A stretch of DNA of 64,000 nucleotides from Erodium maritimum (lineage: Eukaryota > Streptophyta > Magnoliopsida > Geraniales > Geraniaceae): assembly GCA_963921825.1 (NCBI GenBank), contig OY997596.1:61082754-61146753 (forward strand), given 5' to 3'. Numbering within the stretch: the stretch's first letter is position 1; every line of letters begins with the position of its first letter. Shown one piece after another: positions 50,344-62,712 of the stretch. Made by a program: the position numbers and the translations under genes. The notes beneath the pieces were generated by a model. That model was given only the letters and a program-made list of their open reading frames with translations. It was not told the origin of the DNA and did no database searches.

Positions 50344-51279
50344 CCGCCATTCCCCACATTGTTGGGGATCAATAAAATTCAACCCATTATATATCCACTC
50401 ATATGCAAATGGATAGCTGGTCGGGCACAATCCCGCACATTGTTTCAGATCAATAAAATTCAATCAACTATTTATCGAATCATATGCAAATGGATAGCTA
50501 ACAGGACGAATAAACATGCATAGTGGATCACCGAACGTTTTTTTAACATTCCTACTTCGTAATGTTGGTTTCTTTTTTTCTTATGATTAAAAGTAACGAT
50601 GGTTTCAGAGTATTTGATCCAAGTTCATTAAAATATAAATTTAGTATTCATAATATTTGTTTCCTAAAATCGAATATACCATACTTTTCAATTCACATTA
50701 TATTTTGTTCAAATATTTTTTTCCAAAAAATATTATTATTTATTTTTTACAATTTTCATTATTTCGTAATCATTTTGTGCACATATTTTGTAATATGGAA
50801 CCATCAAATATATGCTAATTCTACCCATTATTTTGCAAAACTGTATAATTTATCTGTTTTATCATTATTTCTATTAAAAATGATTTTATATATTATCAAA
50901 AAAATGATTTTATATATATATATTTTTTTGAGTGGTCATTTTATATATTCTGATTACTATATAAAAAAGTAATATGACCTCACGAGGTAAACGCCTCGTT
51001 AGGATCACGCCACCTGTCAGTGGGCCACAGAGCTCAGTGGTCCCCACACAAATGCTTTTCAAATGACCGTTACACCCCTGTAGAAATCAGTTTCTTACCT
51101 TCCTGTCCGAATCCATCATCTCTTCTCTCTAACGGCTATTTTCATCGATCCGAGCATTTAAACTCTCTATCTGAACCAATAAGCCACCACTCTCCACCGC
51201 TCCACCGTCGATCAATCACCAGAACCTCTCTCTCTCTCACACACATCACACGCTCCTCTCGAGTCCTTCTCTACAAAAA
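50344..51279 (+). other. Intergenic and 5' leader of the TPX2-like gene
   Basis: A two-copy ~80-bp tandem repeat lies at 50354-50433 and 50434-50512 (CACATTGTT--GGATCAATAAAATTCAA, ATATGCAAATGGATAGCT). 50540-50990 is very AT-rich. From about 51080 the sequence is pyrimidine-rich (CTCTCTCTCTCTCACACAC), as in plant leaders, up to the ATG at 51280. Confidence 0.5.
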
Positions 51280-54200
51280 ATGGACGGAGATCTGGGGACA
51301 TTGTCGCCGGAGCAGATAATCAACGGCGGAGAGGAAGAAGAAGGAGGAGGAGAACAGTGCGACGAGGAGTTCTACGAGCAGATCGAAGCGCCCAAGTTCG
51401 TGGACTTCACCGCACCGGAGCGGCGCCGCCCGGACGAGGATTGCTACTGGTTCTGCATGAGGGTTGGTCAGTATTTCCATCTTAGTTCTAATTTTGAATT
51501 TTTCTCGTCGATTGGAACCTCTGATTGTTGATTTATCGCATATATTTTGAATCCCTTTGATGGGTTTTGCATGAAATGTTGAAATTTCTAGTGGGTCTGT
51601 GCGCAGAGTTGTTTGCTATTTTGTTGCTAGGTTTTGGGGGAATGTGGAGTTTGATGATGAATTGGGTTAGGTGATAGGATTATATGAAGTTTTATTGTGT
51701 TGGGATTGTTGAATTGTTACTAATTTTGCTCAGAAATGTGGAGATTTTGTTGATTCCTATTTGGATTTGTTGTGTTAAAAAATTTAGAATTATTTCTATT
51801 TTTGCACAGAATCTGGAGTTTGTTGATGAACTGGGTTAGGTGATAAGATTATATGAACTTGAATCGTGTGGGGATCGTAAAATTGTTACTAATTTTGCAC
51901 AGAAATCTGGGGATTTTGTTGATTCCTATTTGGATTTGTCTATTTACAGTGATTAGTAAGGCTTTTGTTGTGCTGAAAATTTAGAATCATTTCTATTTTT
52001 GCTCAGAATCTGGAGATTTTGTTGACTGCTTACATTAATTGAATCAGTTTTGGCCTTATTGATGACATGATTTTGGATTTGTTTTGCATAGCTCTAGTTT
52101 TGCCCCCCAAATGGAGCAAGTTTGGTTTGTTGGTATAGATGATATGGAAGAGTTTTGGATTTGTTACCGAAGCTTACACATGAACAAATGGTCAAGTGTT
52201 TGAATTCTCCCCTTGGTGTAGTGTAAAATATACTGTGAGGGGCCATTTTGTTCTTTAGATGGAAACAGGTTTTGTTTTGAGCTTAACCTGTTGCAATTAC
52301 CCTAATTATGCTTAGGTTATCACCATTTACAATTTAGCCATCTTCTTTGATAATTGCAAAATGTACCATAGACTTGTCTTTTTGTCGTAATTTTGTATAA
52401 AAATGACAATCTTACCTTTACAATTTAGGTTTTATCTCTCTTGTTATTTGGTTTTGTTGATACTTGAGCTTCATTACCATTACAATACACCTTTTATTTT
52501 AGCTTGTTCATCACTCGTCAGTAATCAAAATCTTGGCTTCAGCTCGGTTCATCTTATACATATTGTCCCTCAGGATGTGACAGGAAGCACGAAGAAGAAA
52601 TAGATCCCGAAGCAATCTACAAGAACTTTGTCCTTAGAGTAATGGCAGCAAGAAGTCCCAATGTTCGATTTGGAAGAGCATTACAAAGAAAAGCCCTGAG
52701 GTTTGTATAAAGCACTCTTGGTCATTGATCTTCACCTCCAAATGCTTGTGTGGATGCAACTAAACTCTGAGTCTTTCATATTTTGTAGTACAAATCCGAA
52801 GTGTCCACAGACAGCTCCTCCCAAGTCCTCCAGACCACGAGCATCGAGATTTTCAATCTCTAAGAAGACGGTTAAGTCTCTTACGAGGCTTAGCACAACA
52901 CCAAAGGTTAAGCCCAATGGGCCAGGTTTTGGAGGCAAGGCCTTGACTACACCGAGGAATAAGAGGCGTGTCTCAAATCCACGGCCCTTCCAAAGTGTGA
53001 GGAAGCCCAACGGGCTTGATGTTGGGCTTGCAAAGAACAAGGTGGTTGCAAAGGCTTTGGTGTTTCACTCTCCAAAGAAGGCAGTCAGATTGAAAGCTTC
53101 ATTGGAGATGAGTACACCATTGAGAAAGGTTAAGCCCGATGGGCCAGGTTTTGGAGGCAAGGCCTTGACTACACCGAGGAATAGGAGGCGTGTCTCAAAT
53201 CCACGACCCTTCCAAAGTGTGAGGAAGCCCAATGGGCTTGATGATGCTGGGCTTGCAAAGAACAAGGTGGTTGGAAAGGCTTTGGTGTTTCACTCTCCAA
53301 AGAAGGCAGTGAGATTGAAAGCTTCATTGGAGTTGAGTACACCATTGAGAAAGATCTGTTCGGGGATGAAGAAGCTCGAGATCACCAGCCAAAAGAAGGC
53401 AGTGAGATTGAAAGCTTCATTGGAATTGAGTACACCATTGAGAAATATCTGTTCGGGGATGAAGAAGCTCGAGATCACCAGCCAAAAGAAGCAGGTATTG
53501 GAACGCAACAAAGCAGCATTGGCTTTAGATGTTTCTAAGAAGAAACTTGGTGGAAGAGAGGTTAAGAGCCGGTTCTTCGATTCCTTGCATTGCAAGGCTC
53601 AGGACGCTAAGAAAGAGCGCAAAGAATGTGAATCAGGACCTTGTGAACATGACTCTAGTGACATGGAGATTGATGAGAAGTCAAGGAAGGGTTCTCTGGA
53701 TGTGCACAATGCAGGGACTGTGCCTGAGAAGAGCTTGGCAGATTCGAAAACCTTGGAACCGGTAAATGAGAACTCAGCTGAAGCCATATCGAATGATTCA
53801 GGAGCCAGTTACAGTAAGAACTCAAGAGCAGAAGAAGAAAAGATCCAAGAAGGTAGAGATGGTGATCATGATGAGGAAGATGGTGAGAAAAAGACTGGAT
53901 CAGCCTCTGATGTCAAAGAAAATCATGATGGTGTTGTGGAGAGTGATGATAAAGAAAATGAGTCAGCCCCTGATGCTAATAGGTATGGATCTTATACGGT
54001 TTCTATGTGTTATATTCTCGGATAATTGCAAAAAAGTAACACTAGGTTTTCACTTTTTGAACCTTGTAGACATTTTCTTTGATATTTGCAAAAAACTGTC
54101 ATGAACTTGTCTTTTTGTTGCACTCCGTACAAATTTGTTTCAAAATGGCGGTTTTACCCTTGGAAATCTATTTTTTTAAATGATAATTAAAGAATAACAA

Positions 54201-56002
54201 AATTATTTTCATATCCTTTAAATTTCTTATACTTTGTGTGCTACAAAGAGGAAGAAAATTAAGGCATGTGTTTTTACTTATTATTTTTTAAATGTAAATT
54301 ATATGGGTAGAATTGTCATATTGTACAAATTACAACTAAAAGATGAGTTTATGGTACTTTTGCAATTATCAAAGGAGTGGGCCACAAGTTACAAAAAATA
54401 TGTACCTCAGGGTACTTTTTGTTGTTGCAAATATCCCTTATATTTTGTCGGGATTTTAAACATTTTCACAACGAATGAGTTATATTTTGTTCTATTTTAT
54501 CGCAGAGAACATGATCATTCGAGGAGTACAGTTCTTGGCAAGCAAAAGAGTTCAAAGTACACCCAAAAGGTAGATTTGTTGAACTAGGAAATGCAATGGT
54601 TAACTCTCATAATGCTCTACTACTTAAAAGGGTTGGTTCTGGTTTTTGCATAATTGTTCGATATCTGATTTTGTGCAATCGAAAACAATTACAGGTCACT
54701 CAAGTATTGGGGAAGAAGATGAAGGATACTACTAACTCTGCAGCTAAGGAGGTGCAAGTGGTGAAGTATAGAAAGCCAAAACCCACAAATCCCAAGCCTT
54801 TTAGGCTGAGAACTGATGTATGTTTATTTATTTATGCAAGCTTTTGTTGTTGACAAGTTACTTAAGGATGATGACATAACATTTTCTGTTTGTTTCTCAG
54901 GAAAGACGTATTCTCAAGGAAGCAAATATGGAGAAGAAACTACATCTTCAACCTCTGAAGGAGATCACAACCGTCACGAGGATCATCTCTAGGAGAACTG
55001 ATGTATGTGTATGCAATGCAAGATTTTGTTGGCAAGTTAGTTTAAGGATGGTGAAAACATTGATGATGATGACATTTTCTGTTTGTTTCTCAGGAAAGAC
55101 GTGTTCTCAAAGAAGCAGATATGGAGAAGAAACTACATCTTCAACCTCTGAAGGAGATCACAACTGTCACGAGGATCATCTCTAGGAGAAAACAAACAGA
55201 TAAAGAAGTGAATGACATGGGGAAAAGGGCTAAGCCATCACCATTGATGAAACAACCTGCAAGACCACAAGGGTATGTAGTAGTAACTTAGTTACATCAC
55301 TTACGTCCAAATACCTGAACTTTCAACAAATTACAGATAGCTCTTTTTTTGCCAAAATGACAATAATGTCCTTGACCCTAATGTTAAAAAATACCATTTT
55401 TTCCATCTTCTAAGGGGTTTCTATACATCCGTTCAACAGCTTTCTACATTTAATCAAGATGTTGTTGGTAGTTGCGAAATCTTTTTCTAAGATTAGGTTT
55501 AAGGGCATTTTCGTCATTTCTTGACAACAATGTCCTTGACCATAATATAAAAATACCATTTTTTCGTCTTATACACATCTACTCAATCATTTTCCACCTC
55601 TAATCAAGGTGTTTTGGGTAGTTATGAATTCTTTTTTGAAAGGTCAAGGGCATTTTCATCATTCCCTGAAAATGATCTAAACTTTCAAAAGATAAAACAA
55701 TAGCTAAATATGCAACTTAGCAACTTTCACATGTCCAAAAACCAGACACAAGATTCTTAGTACTGAAAACTTGAGTACACCATGCTCTCAACAGTTCTGA
55801 ACTCGATATGGCGCAGAGCGAAACATCAAAAACAACAGTGAAGCCTAAGAAGGCAACAACGAAGCCAAGCGAAAAGGGTACAATAGTCTCAACAGCTAAA
55901 GCTCCACCTTCCTCCTCAACTTGCAGATCGTTGCCACGACGAAGAAGGCCTACAATTCCCAAGGAACCAAGTCTCCATAACAGCACCAAGGAAATTAGCT
56001 GA
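51280..56002 (+). CDS. TPXL: TPX2-like microtubule-associated protein
   Basis: Eight exons: 51280-51466, 52574-52700, 52789-53982, 54506-54569, 54695-54817, 54901-55002, 55094-55272, 55795-56002 (727 aa). TPX2-type proteins bind spindle microtubules; this plant subgroup is annotated as cell-cycle-regulated MAPs. The N terminus has the subgroup block FYEQIEAPKFVDFTAPERRR, then GCDRKHEEEIDPEAIYKNFVL. The C terminus has KPKPTNPKPFRLRTDERR (TPX2-like) and EANMEKKLHLQPLKEITT. The middle is basic, rich in PKK and TPR motifs, and built of internal repeats (residues 144-217, 218-292, 293-323, 324 on). An acidic segment follows with two KEN motifs (VKENHD, DDKENE), candidate APC/C degrons. Exons 6 and 7 encode near-identical 32-residue repeats. 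Exon 7 donor GG/GTATGT joins exon 8 in frame to the basic tail. Confidence 0.85.
51641..52006 (+). repeat. Two-copy tandem repeat in TPX2-like intron 1
   Basis: Copy 1 at 51641-51809 and copy 2 at 51810-52006 share GGAGTTTG-TGATGAA-TGGGTTAGGTGATA and GATTCCTATTTGGATTTGT. Copy 2 has a ~30-bp insertion. A third start (AATCTGGAGATTTTG) follows at 52007. Confidence 0.8.
52293..52435 (+). mobile_element. MITE-B left fragment in TPX2-like intron 1
   Basis: TTACAATTTAGCCATCTTCTTTGATAATTGCAAAATG, then GACTTGTCTTTTTGTCG and AATGACAATCTTACC, the family order without a right half. Confidence 0.55.
52904..53491 (+). repeat. Coding tandem repeats in TPX2-like exon 3
   Basis: Unit 1 at 52904-53125 (74 codons) and unit 2 at 53126-53350 (75 codons, one codon longer) both run from K-V-K-P-[ND]-G to STPLR. 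A shorter 93-bp unit (KICSGMKKLEITSQKK to STPLR) follows at 53351-53443 and restarts at 53444-53491. Both duplications keep the frame. Confidence 0.93.
54023..54439. mobile_element. MITE-B in TPX2-like intron 3
   Basis: Left GGATAATTGCAAAAAAGTAAC; right CCTCAGGGTACTTTTTG then GCAAATATCCC. The AAAATGGCGGTTTTACCC family core is at about 54143. Confidence 0.75.
54811..55195 (+). repeat. Tandem duplication of intron plus exon (exons 6 and 7) in the TPX2-like gene
   Basis: The segment from AGAACTGAT/GTATGT through intron 5 and exon 6 (to 55002) is repeated as intron 6 and the first ~100 bp of exon 7. Both introns end CATTTTCTGTTTGTTTCTCAG. The exon copies differ at only a few bases. Confidence 0.93.
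55310..55690. repeat. Repeat in TPX2-like intron 7
   Basis: AATGACAATAATGTCCTTGACC at about 55355 and GACAACAATGTCCTTGACC at 55523, each followed by AAAAATACCATTTTTTC. Ends (ACCTGAACTTTCAACAA / GATCTAAACTTTCAAAAG) suggest a decayed palindromic element. Confidence 0.5.
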
Positions 56003-57240
56003 GGTGTCTTGTAAGTATTGTAACACTTGCTTGTTCTTGTTGTTGTTCAATTGATGCATTGAATTGATTTTTTTGATTGCTTAGAGAAGGTGGTAATGTA
56101 TGTAAGGTTGAGAAGATGGATAAATTTATTTGTATTCTTTTATTTTTGTTTTTGTCAAAGATACAATGTACCTTAGTTTCTCCACACAAGTAGTTTGGTT
56201 CTAATGTATGTTGTAAATGTATCTATGAATGTTTTTACCACCATTTTTGTGTTGATAATATATGAACAGGTAGACTGAAAAAACTTGTAATTTATATCAC
56301 TTATGTGAAAATCAAGTCACAACGAATGTGACAAAATTACATAATTTTAATAATTGACATTTACCGTGAGATATCAAATCAACGAGAAAATACGTTGAAG
56401 TTATATTTTAAAATATTGTAATGTAAATTATATACATAAATGTTCATTTTACAATCTGTATCCTTAAACTAAAAGTCCTAACTGTTTGTATTCTTATACT
56501 TTTCCTTAATTTGTGTCTCATTTATCATAGAGCTAAAAAAATAAAGAAAAATACCTATTTATTTTGTTACAAATTATTCAAATATCATACATAAGAGACA
56601 TTTTCTGTAAAAATATAACATATGAGGGACATTTTCTTCTACGAATATATAATATTTAAGGGATATTTTCGTTTTGCTAAAAGTCTATTGTAGTATAAGG
56701 ATAAAAGTGGCATTTTAGAGATTTGAGTGACCCGTAGCTTTTTTGAACGGAAAATGTAACTTTTCATTGACGATGCAAATTAAAGAAAGAATAGGGATAC
56801 AAATTGTTAGAGTCTTTTTGTTTAGGGACACAAGTTACAAAAACCAAAACTTGAGGGTCATTTTTTACAATTATCCTTTAAAACAAATATTTACAATTTA
56901 CAAGTGAAAATTTAAGAAATAGTTTTAAATTTGGCCAGAATAAATGGTTTGCAAATAAAAATAAAAAGGAGGGGCATTTCTGTCATTTCGACACAACATC
57001 TAAAAACAGTGGGCCCTATAAAGTAATGCACACGTGTTGCGTTTCGTTTCACAGAGCTAAAAAAAAAGGAGAATAATTGAGGCACCTATTTCCCCCCTGT
57101 AAATAACAAAAAAAGCCAGGGGCATTACCGTAAATACACCCGCATCCACCACAAACTGCTCCAATTCCATTTTAGCAAATATATATATAAATAATTAAAT
57201 AAATCGCCTAAAATTATTTATATCATTTTCTTATTTTTTT
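56003..57240. other. TPX2-like / SKIP35 intergenic
   Basis: The TPX2-like 3' UTR runs to about 56270. 56440-56880 is a palindromic MITE-like element (TTTTACAATCTGTATCC on the left; TTGAGGGTCATTTTTTACAATTATCC on the right). AT-rich promoter sequence with ATATATATATAAATAA follows at about 57178. No other gene is seen. Confidence 0.45.
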
Positions 57241-57249
57241 ATATATTTT

Positions 57250-57413
57250 TTTTATTTCGTAGATTATAGATTGTTCTGTCTCCATACAAATCCTGCAGAT
57301 TTCTCTCTCCACCAGAATCTCGCCGGCGACGCCGCTGATCGGAGACTCGCCTCTCTCCTCCGCCGATCTGTGTAGCTCGGAGCAATCTTCTACGGCGACT
57401 ATCATCAGCCTTG
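57250..57413 (+). other. 5' UTR exon of SKIP35
   Basis: Pyrimidine-rich, GC-richer leader (CGCCGGCGACGCCG) ending CATCAGCCTTG/GTGAGCC at 57413. The leader intron runs to about 58060-58105; the exact acceptor is not settled (AAG at about 58079 or 58100). Confidence 0.5.
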
Positions 57414-58124
57414 GTGAGCCTCCTTTTGTTCTACGGTTCTGTTTCTCTCGATTTTGCTCTATAATTCTCAATTCTCGTACGGGCTCAAGCTACTGATTCG
57501 TGTTCTTCGATTTTATAATCCTCCGATTTTCTCTGTGTTTTACCTCAAATTCCAGATTTATCCGGAGATTTTGTGATAAAATACGAGTAGTTCCAAATAT
57601 TCGATGTTTGTTCTGGAATTTGGTAATTGTGGGTTCAGATTGAGGAGGAGGAGTGTTATCTTAGGTTTCTGGATGTTTGTGTATTTTTTTTCACTTTGAT
57701 TTTGTGTTGATTGTGAATTGATGAATTTGGTTTTGGTGATTTAGGGTTTTTTTCTGGATCGCTTGTCCTTCTCTGGATTCCTGTGGATTCGAAGAAGTGG
57801 GGTTTTTGGCTGATGGGATTCGTGGTTCGTGCTGTGGTTTGATTATTGATTGGATTAGATTTGGATTGTCTGAAACGAGCCATAAATTGCACTATGTTGA
57901 TCTAATAATTAGATTTAGTAGGGAAGAACTTTTTATTGGGGTTGTAAGGGTTTTAGATTTTGCTTGTATTTGGCCCTTTTTTATTAGTTTGTGGGGAGAA
58001 ATCTTTTGGGTCCTATGTCGATCTCTTAGGATGTATCCTTGCACTCCTTAGCAGAACCTAGTTTTTGCTTGATTAAGGAGGGTTGTTCTTATCTGGAAAG
58101 TGAGTCGTTTGTTTGTGGAGGGGA

Positions 58125-61100
58125 ATGGAAAAGGCGGCAACACCTGTTGATGAGATTGGGGGGTTGCATCTGGTGAATGAGATGAACCCGGAAGAGCCTT
58201 TGTGCGTGGACATGGAGTCAGATGAAAATGGAACTGAAGTTCCTTTGGATGAACTGCACGGGTTTACCTCAGAAAAGGGCGAAGGGAGTAATGTAGTGTT
58301 CTCAAGAGAAGCCCCTCTTATTAGAAAGGAATCGAGAATATCTGGTGGCTGTAGTTGTAGTGGCAGCAGAAGTAAATCCAGAGTTCTTGCACCAGATTCG
58401 GAGCTTTCAAAGAAGGACAAGGTTGAGCAAGAGAAGAAACTAAGTAGGCAGGATAGGATCGAGTTGGGTCGATTGTTTCAGGGTGCAGTAAGTTCACATG
58501 ACTGGGAACTTGCAGAGAGTTTGATATTGCTGGCAGATCCGCAGACTCTGAATGATGCACTGTGCATCACATTGGACTCGATCTGGTTCTTGAGCACACA
58601 ACTAGAACTTCATGGAATAACAGGATTGATTAAAAAGATCATTGCTAATGGAGCTTACGACTTCACAAGAGCTGCTCTTAGGACTTCATTCCTTGCTTCA
58701 TGCGTCTCTGCATGCCAGAGCCGAACAATGAGTTTGGCAGATACAGTGACTGTGATGGCCCAAAGGTAAAGATTCTGTTCTTAGTCATGACTAATGATTG
58801 TTATGACTTTCAATCTATTTGTTTAAAATTTATTGGTTTCTTTCTTTGATGGTTACATGAATCTATAGCTTTTATTTCACCTTCATTTTTACATGTAAAG
58901 TACCTCACATTTGCAATTATACTAACACATGAACTGCTAGCCTTGGTAGAAGCAATTGACTAAAACCACTAAAAGTTGCACCCTTTCTTTTTGTCATTGT
59001 TCTGAATATTCTGATATCTCCCCGGAACTCGGTGAAATGTAACCACTGAGTTCGGTAAGTAGAAATTGGTCTAAACTCAGTCAAACTTCGAGGGTAGAAC
59101 TAGTGAAAGTTAGTGAAGCAAATTCACCAAAAAAAACACATAAATATGGAAGGTGAGGAGTTATTAGAGAAAGGTTTTTAGATCGAGTGCTACACACAAT
59201 AAGCCATTCCGATATATGTTTTAATCTGCTATTCTGTGTGAACTGTACTTGTTAATCAGGTTACATGAGCGACTCCAAGAATGCAATGGGGACGAAGTCT
59301 TAAAGGCAGAAGCTGGGGCCAAAGTTCAAAAGTTCACTGAATGGGCTTTGAAATGTATAGGCTTTCATTCTCGTTGCCAAGGGAACAGGGACAAAGTGAG
59401 TCAAAGCTCAGCTGTTGAGATCCAACTCCAGTTATCTGCATTCAAGACCTTTCTAGATCTTGCTGGCAACCACCTAACAGGGAAAGACTTCACAGAGGCC
59501 TTTGATGCAGCCTGCTTCCCCCTTACACTCTTCTCCAGCTCGTTCGATCCAGGTTGGGCTTCTGGGATTTCAGCAACCGCAGTTCAAGGGCTGCTGGGTA
59601 TGTTGGTAGAAGGAGGTGCAGACAATGTGAACCAGTGCTTCCTTGAAGCCTCGCGTTTCGGGAGTACAGAACTTGTTCGAATTTTGTTGCAGGTAATATT
59701 GATTATAGGGTTAAGTACACGTAATTACCTTTATGAAATGACCACAAATACATGACGGTAAATATCCATAAACACGACCCCATAATAAATTTTCAGACAC
59801 GACTACCCTTTTGAATTTTCATGTCTCATCATGCTGCAAAGTAGATGGAAAACCATCAAAATTTTCGATTTTCACGTGACTTGACCTACACATGAATTTA
59901 ATTTTTTATAATACTCTAAACTATTCATTCCCGTTCTTTAATCTTCCAATTTCAATATGATGTCGTTGAGGATTTTGAGAACGGAATCAAACTGAAATCG
60001 GAAGATCAAATCTTGGGAGTAGGTTTGAGATATTGTAAATTTTACTCTTACATGTAAGTCATGTTATGAAAAAAAGGAAAAACTTGATGGTTTTCTCTGT
60101 TTTGTACAATGGTGGCACGTGAAAATTCACAAGGTAGTCATGTGTGGTAAATTTGTTATGGGGTTATGTGTTTGTGGGCAATTCAAAAGGGTAATTATGT
60201 GCAATTTACCTTCTTTTTATACCAGCAATAACCATAGCGATGATGATTGGAACCAGCGAACTCATATTATATGTATTGCTTGTTCACTTAATTTCAAGAA
60301 TATATTACGATGTTAAAGTTATTGGTTATATGACAATGATACTTTCATGACATGCAAATTTACCTAGTTCCTGTCCTTTATGATCTTTGCTTGACAATCT
60401 CTGTATTTTTCTCTTTAGATTGCACAAAGGAACAGCTTAGACGTTGATGTGGACCTAGCTTTGGGTTTCGCTTCACACTACTGCAAGATCGGCACAATGG
60501 AGTGCCTTGTCGAAGAAGGCAACGCCATGGCCTTCCTAGGCCCCCTAATGAGAGCAGCTGAGCGGGGATGCATGCAAGTCGTCCAGTGGTTCGTAAAACG
60601 AGGTTGCCGGGACATGGAGCTCTGCCTCGCCTTAACAGCCGCAACATCAAGCAGCCAAGTCAGCATTGCCGCCTACCTCCTCCCACACGTCCCACAGCAC
60701 GTCATCGCCGCCCTCAGCATAGAGATCCTCAAAGCGGCCGGAGAAAGAAGCTGCGGGTCCCTCGACGGCGTTGGCTTCCTCCTGCGTTCCGATTTCCTAG
60801 GCGACCCCGCCGCCACATACGCAGTCGCGGACAACATCGCTAGATCCGACGACCAAGCCATTGCTCCCGACTTACGGTCTTTCCTCCACGAGCACTGGTC
60901 AGAGGCGGCTTTCCTAGACGGGATCAGGCAAGGAGAAGAGCATTACATGAACTTAGTGAGGATTTTGAAGTGGGGCGGGTCTCCTGTCTGTCTAAGAGAC
61001 TTACCGGGCCCTCTGAGAGTGGCTGTAGGGTACCTACCCTTGTACAGGGAATGTCTTGACGTCGGAGGATCCCTCCTGTCCCAGAGGCTGAGGGGCCGGC

Positions 61101-61225
61101 TCGTCGAAGCTGCGAGGAGGCTCGGGAACATGGTATTCGAGGAGGCGAGCCAGGGCCGAGAGCTCTTGGCCGTTTTGGAGCATCACCTTCCTCCATTTTT
61201 GGTTCGGGCTCGGAGCCTCGGGTAA
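58125..61225 (+). CDS. SKIP35: Ankyrin repeat protein SKIP35 (SKP1-interacting partner)
   Basis: Three exons: 58125-58765, 59260-59692, 60419-61225 (626 aa). Arabidopsis SKIP35 was found as an SKP1/ASK partner, suggesting a link to SCF ubiquitin ligases; its biochemical role is open. The N terminus is acidic and variable, with a Cys/Ser cluster GGCSCSGSRSKS. The conserved domain begins at KKLSRQDRIELGRLFQGAV, then DWELAESLILLADPQTLND and LDSIWFLSTQLELHGITGL. Ankyrin-like helices cover about 110-560, including GMLVEGGADNVNQCFLEAS, ELVRILLQIAQRN, FLGPLMRAAERGCMQVVQWFVKRG. Exon 3 is clearly more GC-rich than its surroundings, so antisense open frames appear there. The ATG at 58125 was chosen as the first after the leader acceptor. 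Intron 2 holds a MITE-G. Confidence 0.92.
59706..60213. mobile_element. MITE-G in SKIP35 intron 2
   Basis: GGTTAAGTACACGTAATTACC-like left end; GGGTAATTATGTGCAATTTACC right end. Inner pairs GATTTTGAGAACGG and CATGTGT. It begins just 13 bp after the exon 2 donor. Confidence 0.75.
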
Positions 61226-62712
61226 TACGAGGTTTTGTCTGTGTTTTTTTCTTTCTTTTTACATCTCTGTGATGTTTTTAGGGCGTATAGGTAATAAGAA
61301 CAACGCTGGTTTGTATTTTGGATGTAAGGGAGCAGAGAGATCTAACTCTTGTCGGATCGGTTGGAGTATGGTTTGTAACGTCTATCCATTTGGAAAAGTG
61401 CACAGCCTCTTTAAGCTATGTTAGAGAATGGAAATGTGTTAATGGATGTAGATTATTTATCGTGTCTTTGTATTCTTATAATTATCGGTTGTCGATTGTT
61501 CGATTCTAGTCTGTTTGATGACGATATGAACGAGGTGAACTGATTCAAAATTGGTCGGGTTTCGCTTGGAAAAAAAAATGCCCGGTTCAAGCTCAATTGA
61601 GCTTTAAACGCAACGAATTTGACTCTAGTCGATTTAATTTGTATTTATTAAAAACATATGCTCTCAAGTTCTAGAGGTTCGATTTGAGCCCGGCTTGTTT
61701 ATTTCTAACCTTGAGCTGACAAATTCGAATCAAATACTTAGAGCATCTCTAACACTAGGGGATTAGCCCCAGTTCTTCCCCCCTTCAACAATGCTGGTAG
61801 CCAACTAGCCAGAAGAATCCAGACTAATAGCCACGTGTCACGAGAGGGCGATCAATACTTCGCCCAGGGGAGAGAACCGTCCAAACCTGTCGAAAACTAA
61901 CTTTTTCAGCGATTCACCCGTTGTATTCACCCCCGATTCGCCCTTGGATGTGGATCCCCTTAGCGAATCAAGCTCAAAAAGCTCGTCTACAACACTAAAT
62001 GTTAGGATAGGCCTAGTGTCGAGTCGATACTCTTTCAAATGAGATCCAATTTCCAAATCCTAATGAGTCAAATGCTTGGAAGCAGGTATTGCTGATATAT
62101 ATATATAGGGTAGCTATCCAGTAAAAACCACCCTTATTGTGCAAACTACGAACTCACCAGGTGCTGACACGTGGCGCGCATAGTGCTGATAGTTTGGGAC
62201 TATTAGCACTGTGCGCCCAAACTATTAGCACTCTGCGCGCCACGTGTCAGCGCCTGGTGAGTTCGTAGTTTGCACAATAAGGTGCGGTGTTTTATATATA
62301 TATTGTCCACGTGTCAGCATCTGATGCGCTCTGCTGACATCACTTTGGGGGATCCTATGGCTCTCATGGGTTCGTAGTTTGCACAATAAGGTGGGGTTTG
62401 TACCTGATACCAATCCTATATATATATATATATATAAATAACCTTGAATACAAAAATTGAAGAAAACATACCTTGAATATTATTTTCAAATAAAATGGTT
62501 ACTTGATGGTTCCTAAACATTCCCATATTTTCAACCAAATGCATCTCATCTCAGTTGCTTTATAATTTCAAAACAATCAACACAAGAAAATGCATTTTGA
62601 AGATGACAAGCCAGCTTCCCCAAATATATGAGAACATTAGAAAGTCAAAGTATGTATGAACTTGGAAAAAACTACCAATGCCCGATAATATAATCCTTAA
62701 ACGATTAGGAAT
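61226..62712. other. Convergent intergenic with a foldback element
   Basis: The SKIP35 3' UTR runs to about 61500. From 61740 (GAGCATCTCTAACACTAGGGG) starts a MITE-like sequence. 62139-62284 is a foldback: ATTGTGCAAACTACGAACTCACCAGG pairs with its reverse complement at 62258-62283. A third copy of GGTTCGTAGTTTGCACAATAAGGTGG is at 62369-62394. No gene is seen. Confidence 0.55.

Noticed and set aside
52703-52788. Start of the TPX2-like exon 3 frame at an ATG at 52703
   Set aside because: This part is intron 2; the acceptor at 52788 joins exon 2 in frame and restores family sequence.
60378-61196. Several minus-strand and alternate-frame ORFs over SKIP35 exon 3
   Set aside because: Shadows caused by the high GC content of this exon; the plus frame has the family sequence.
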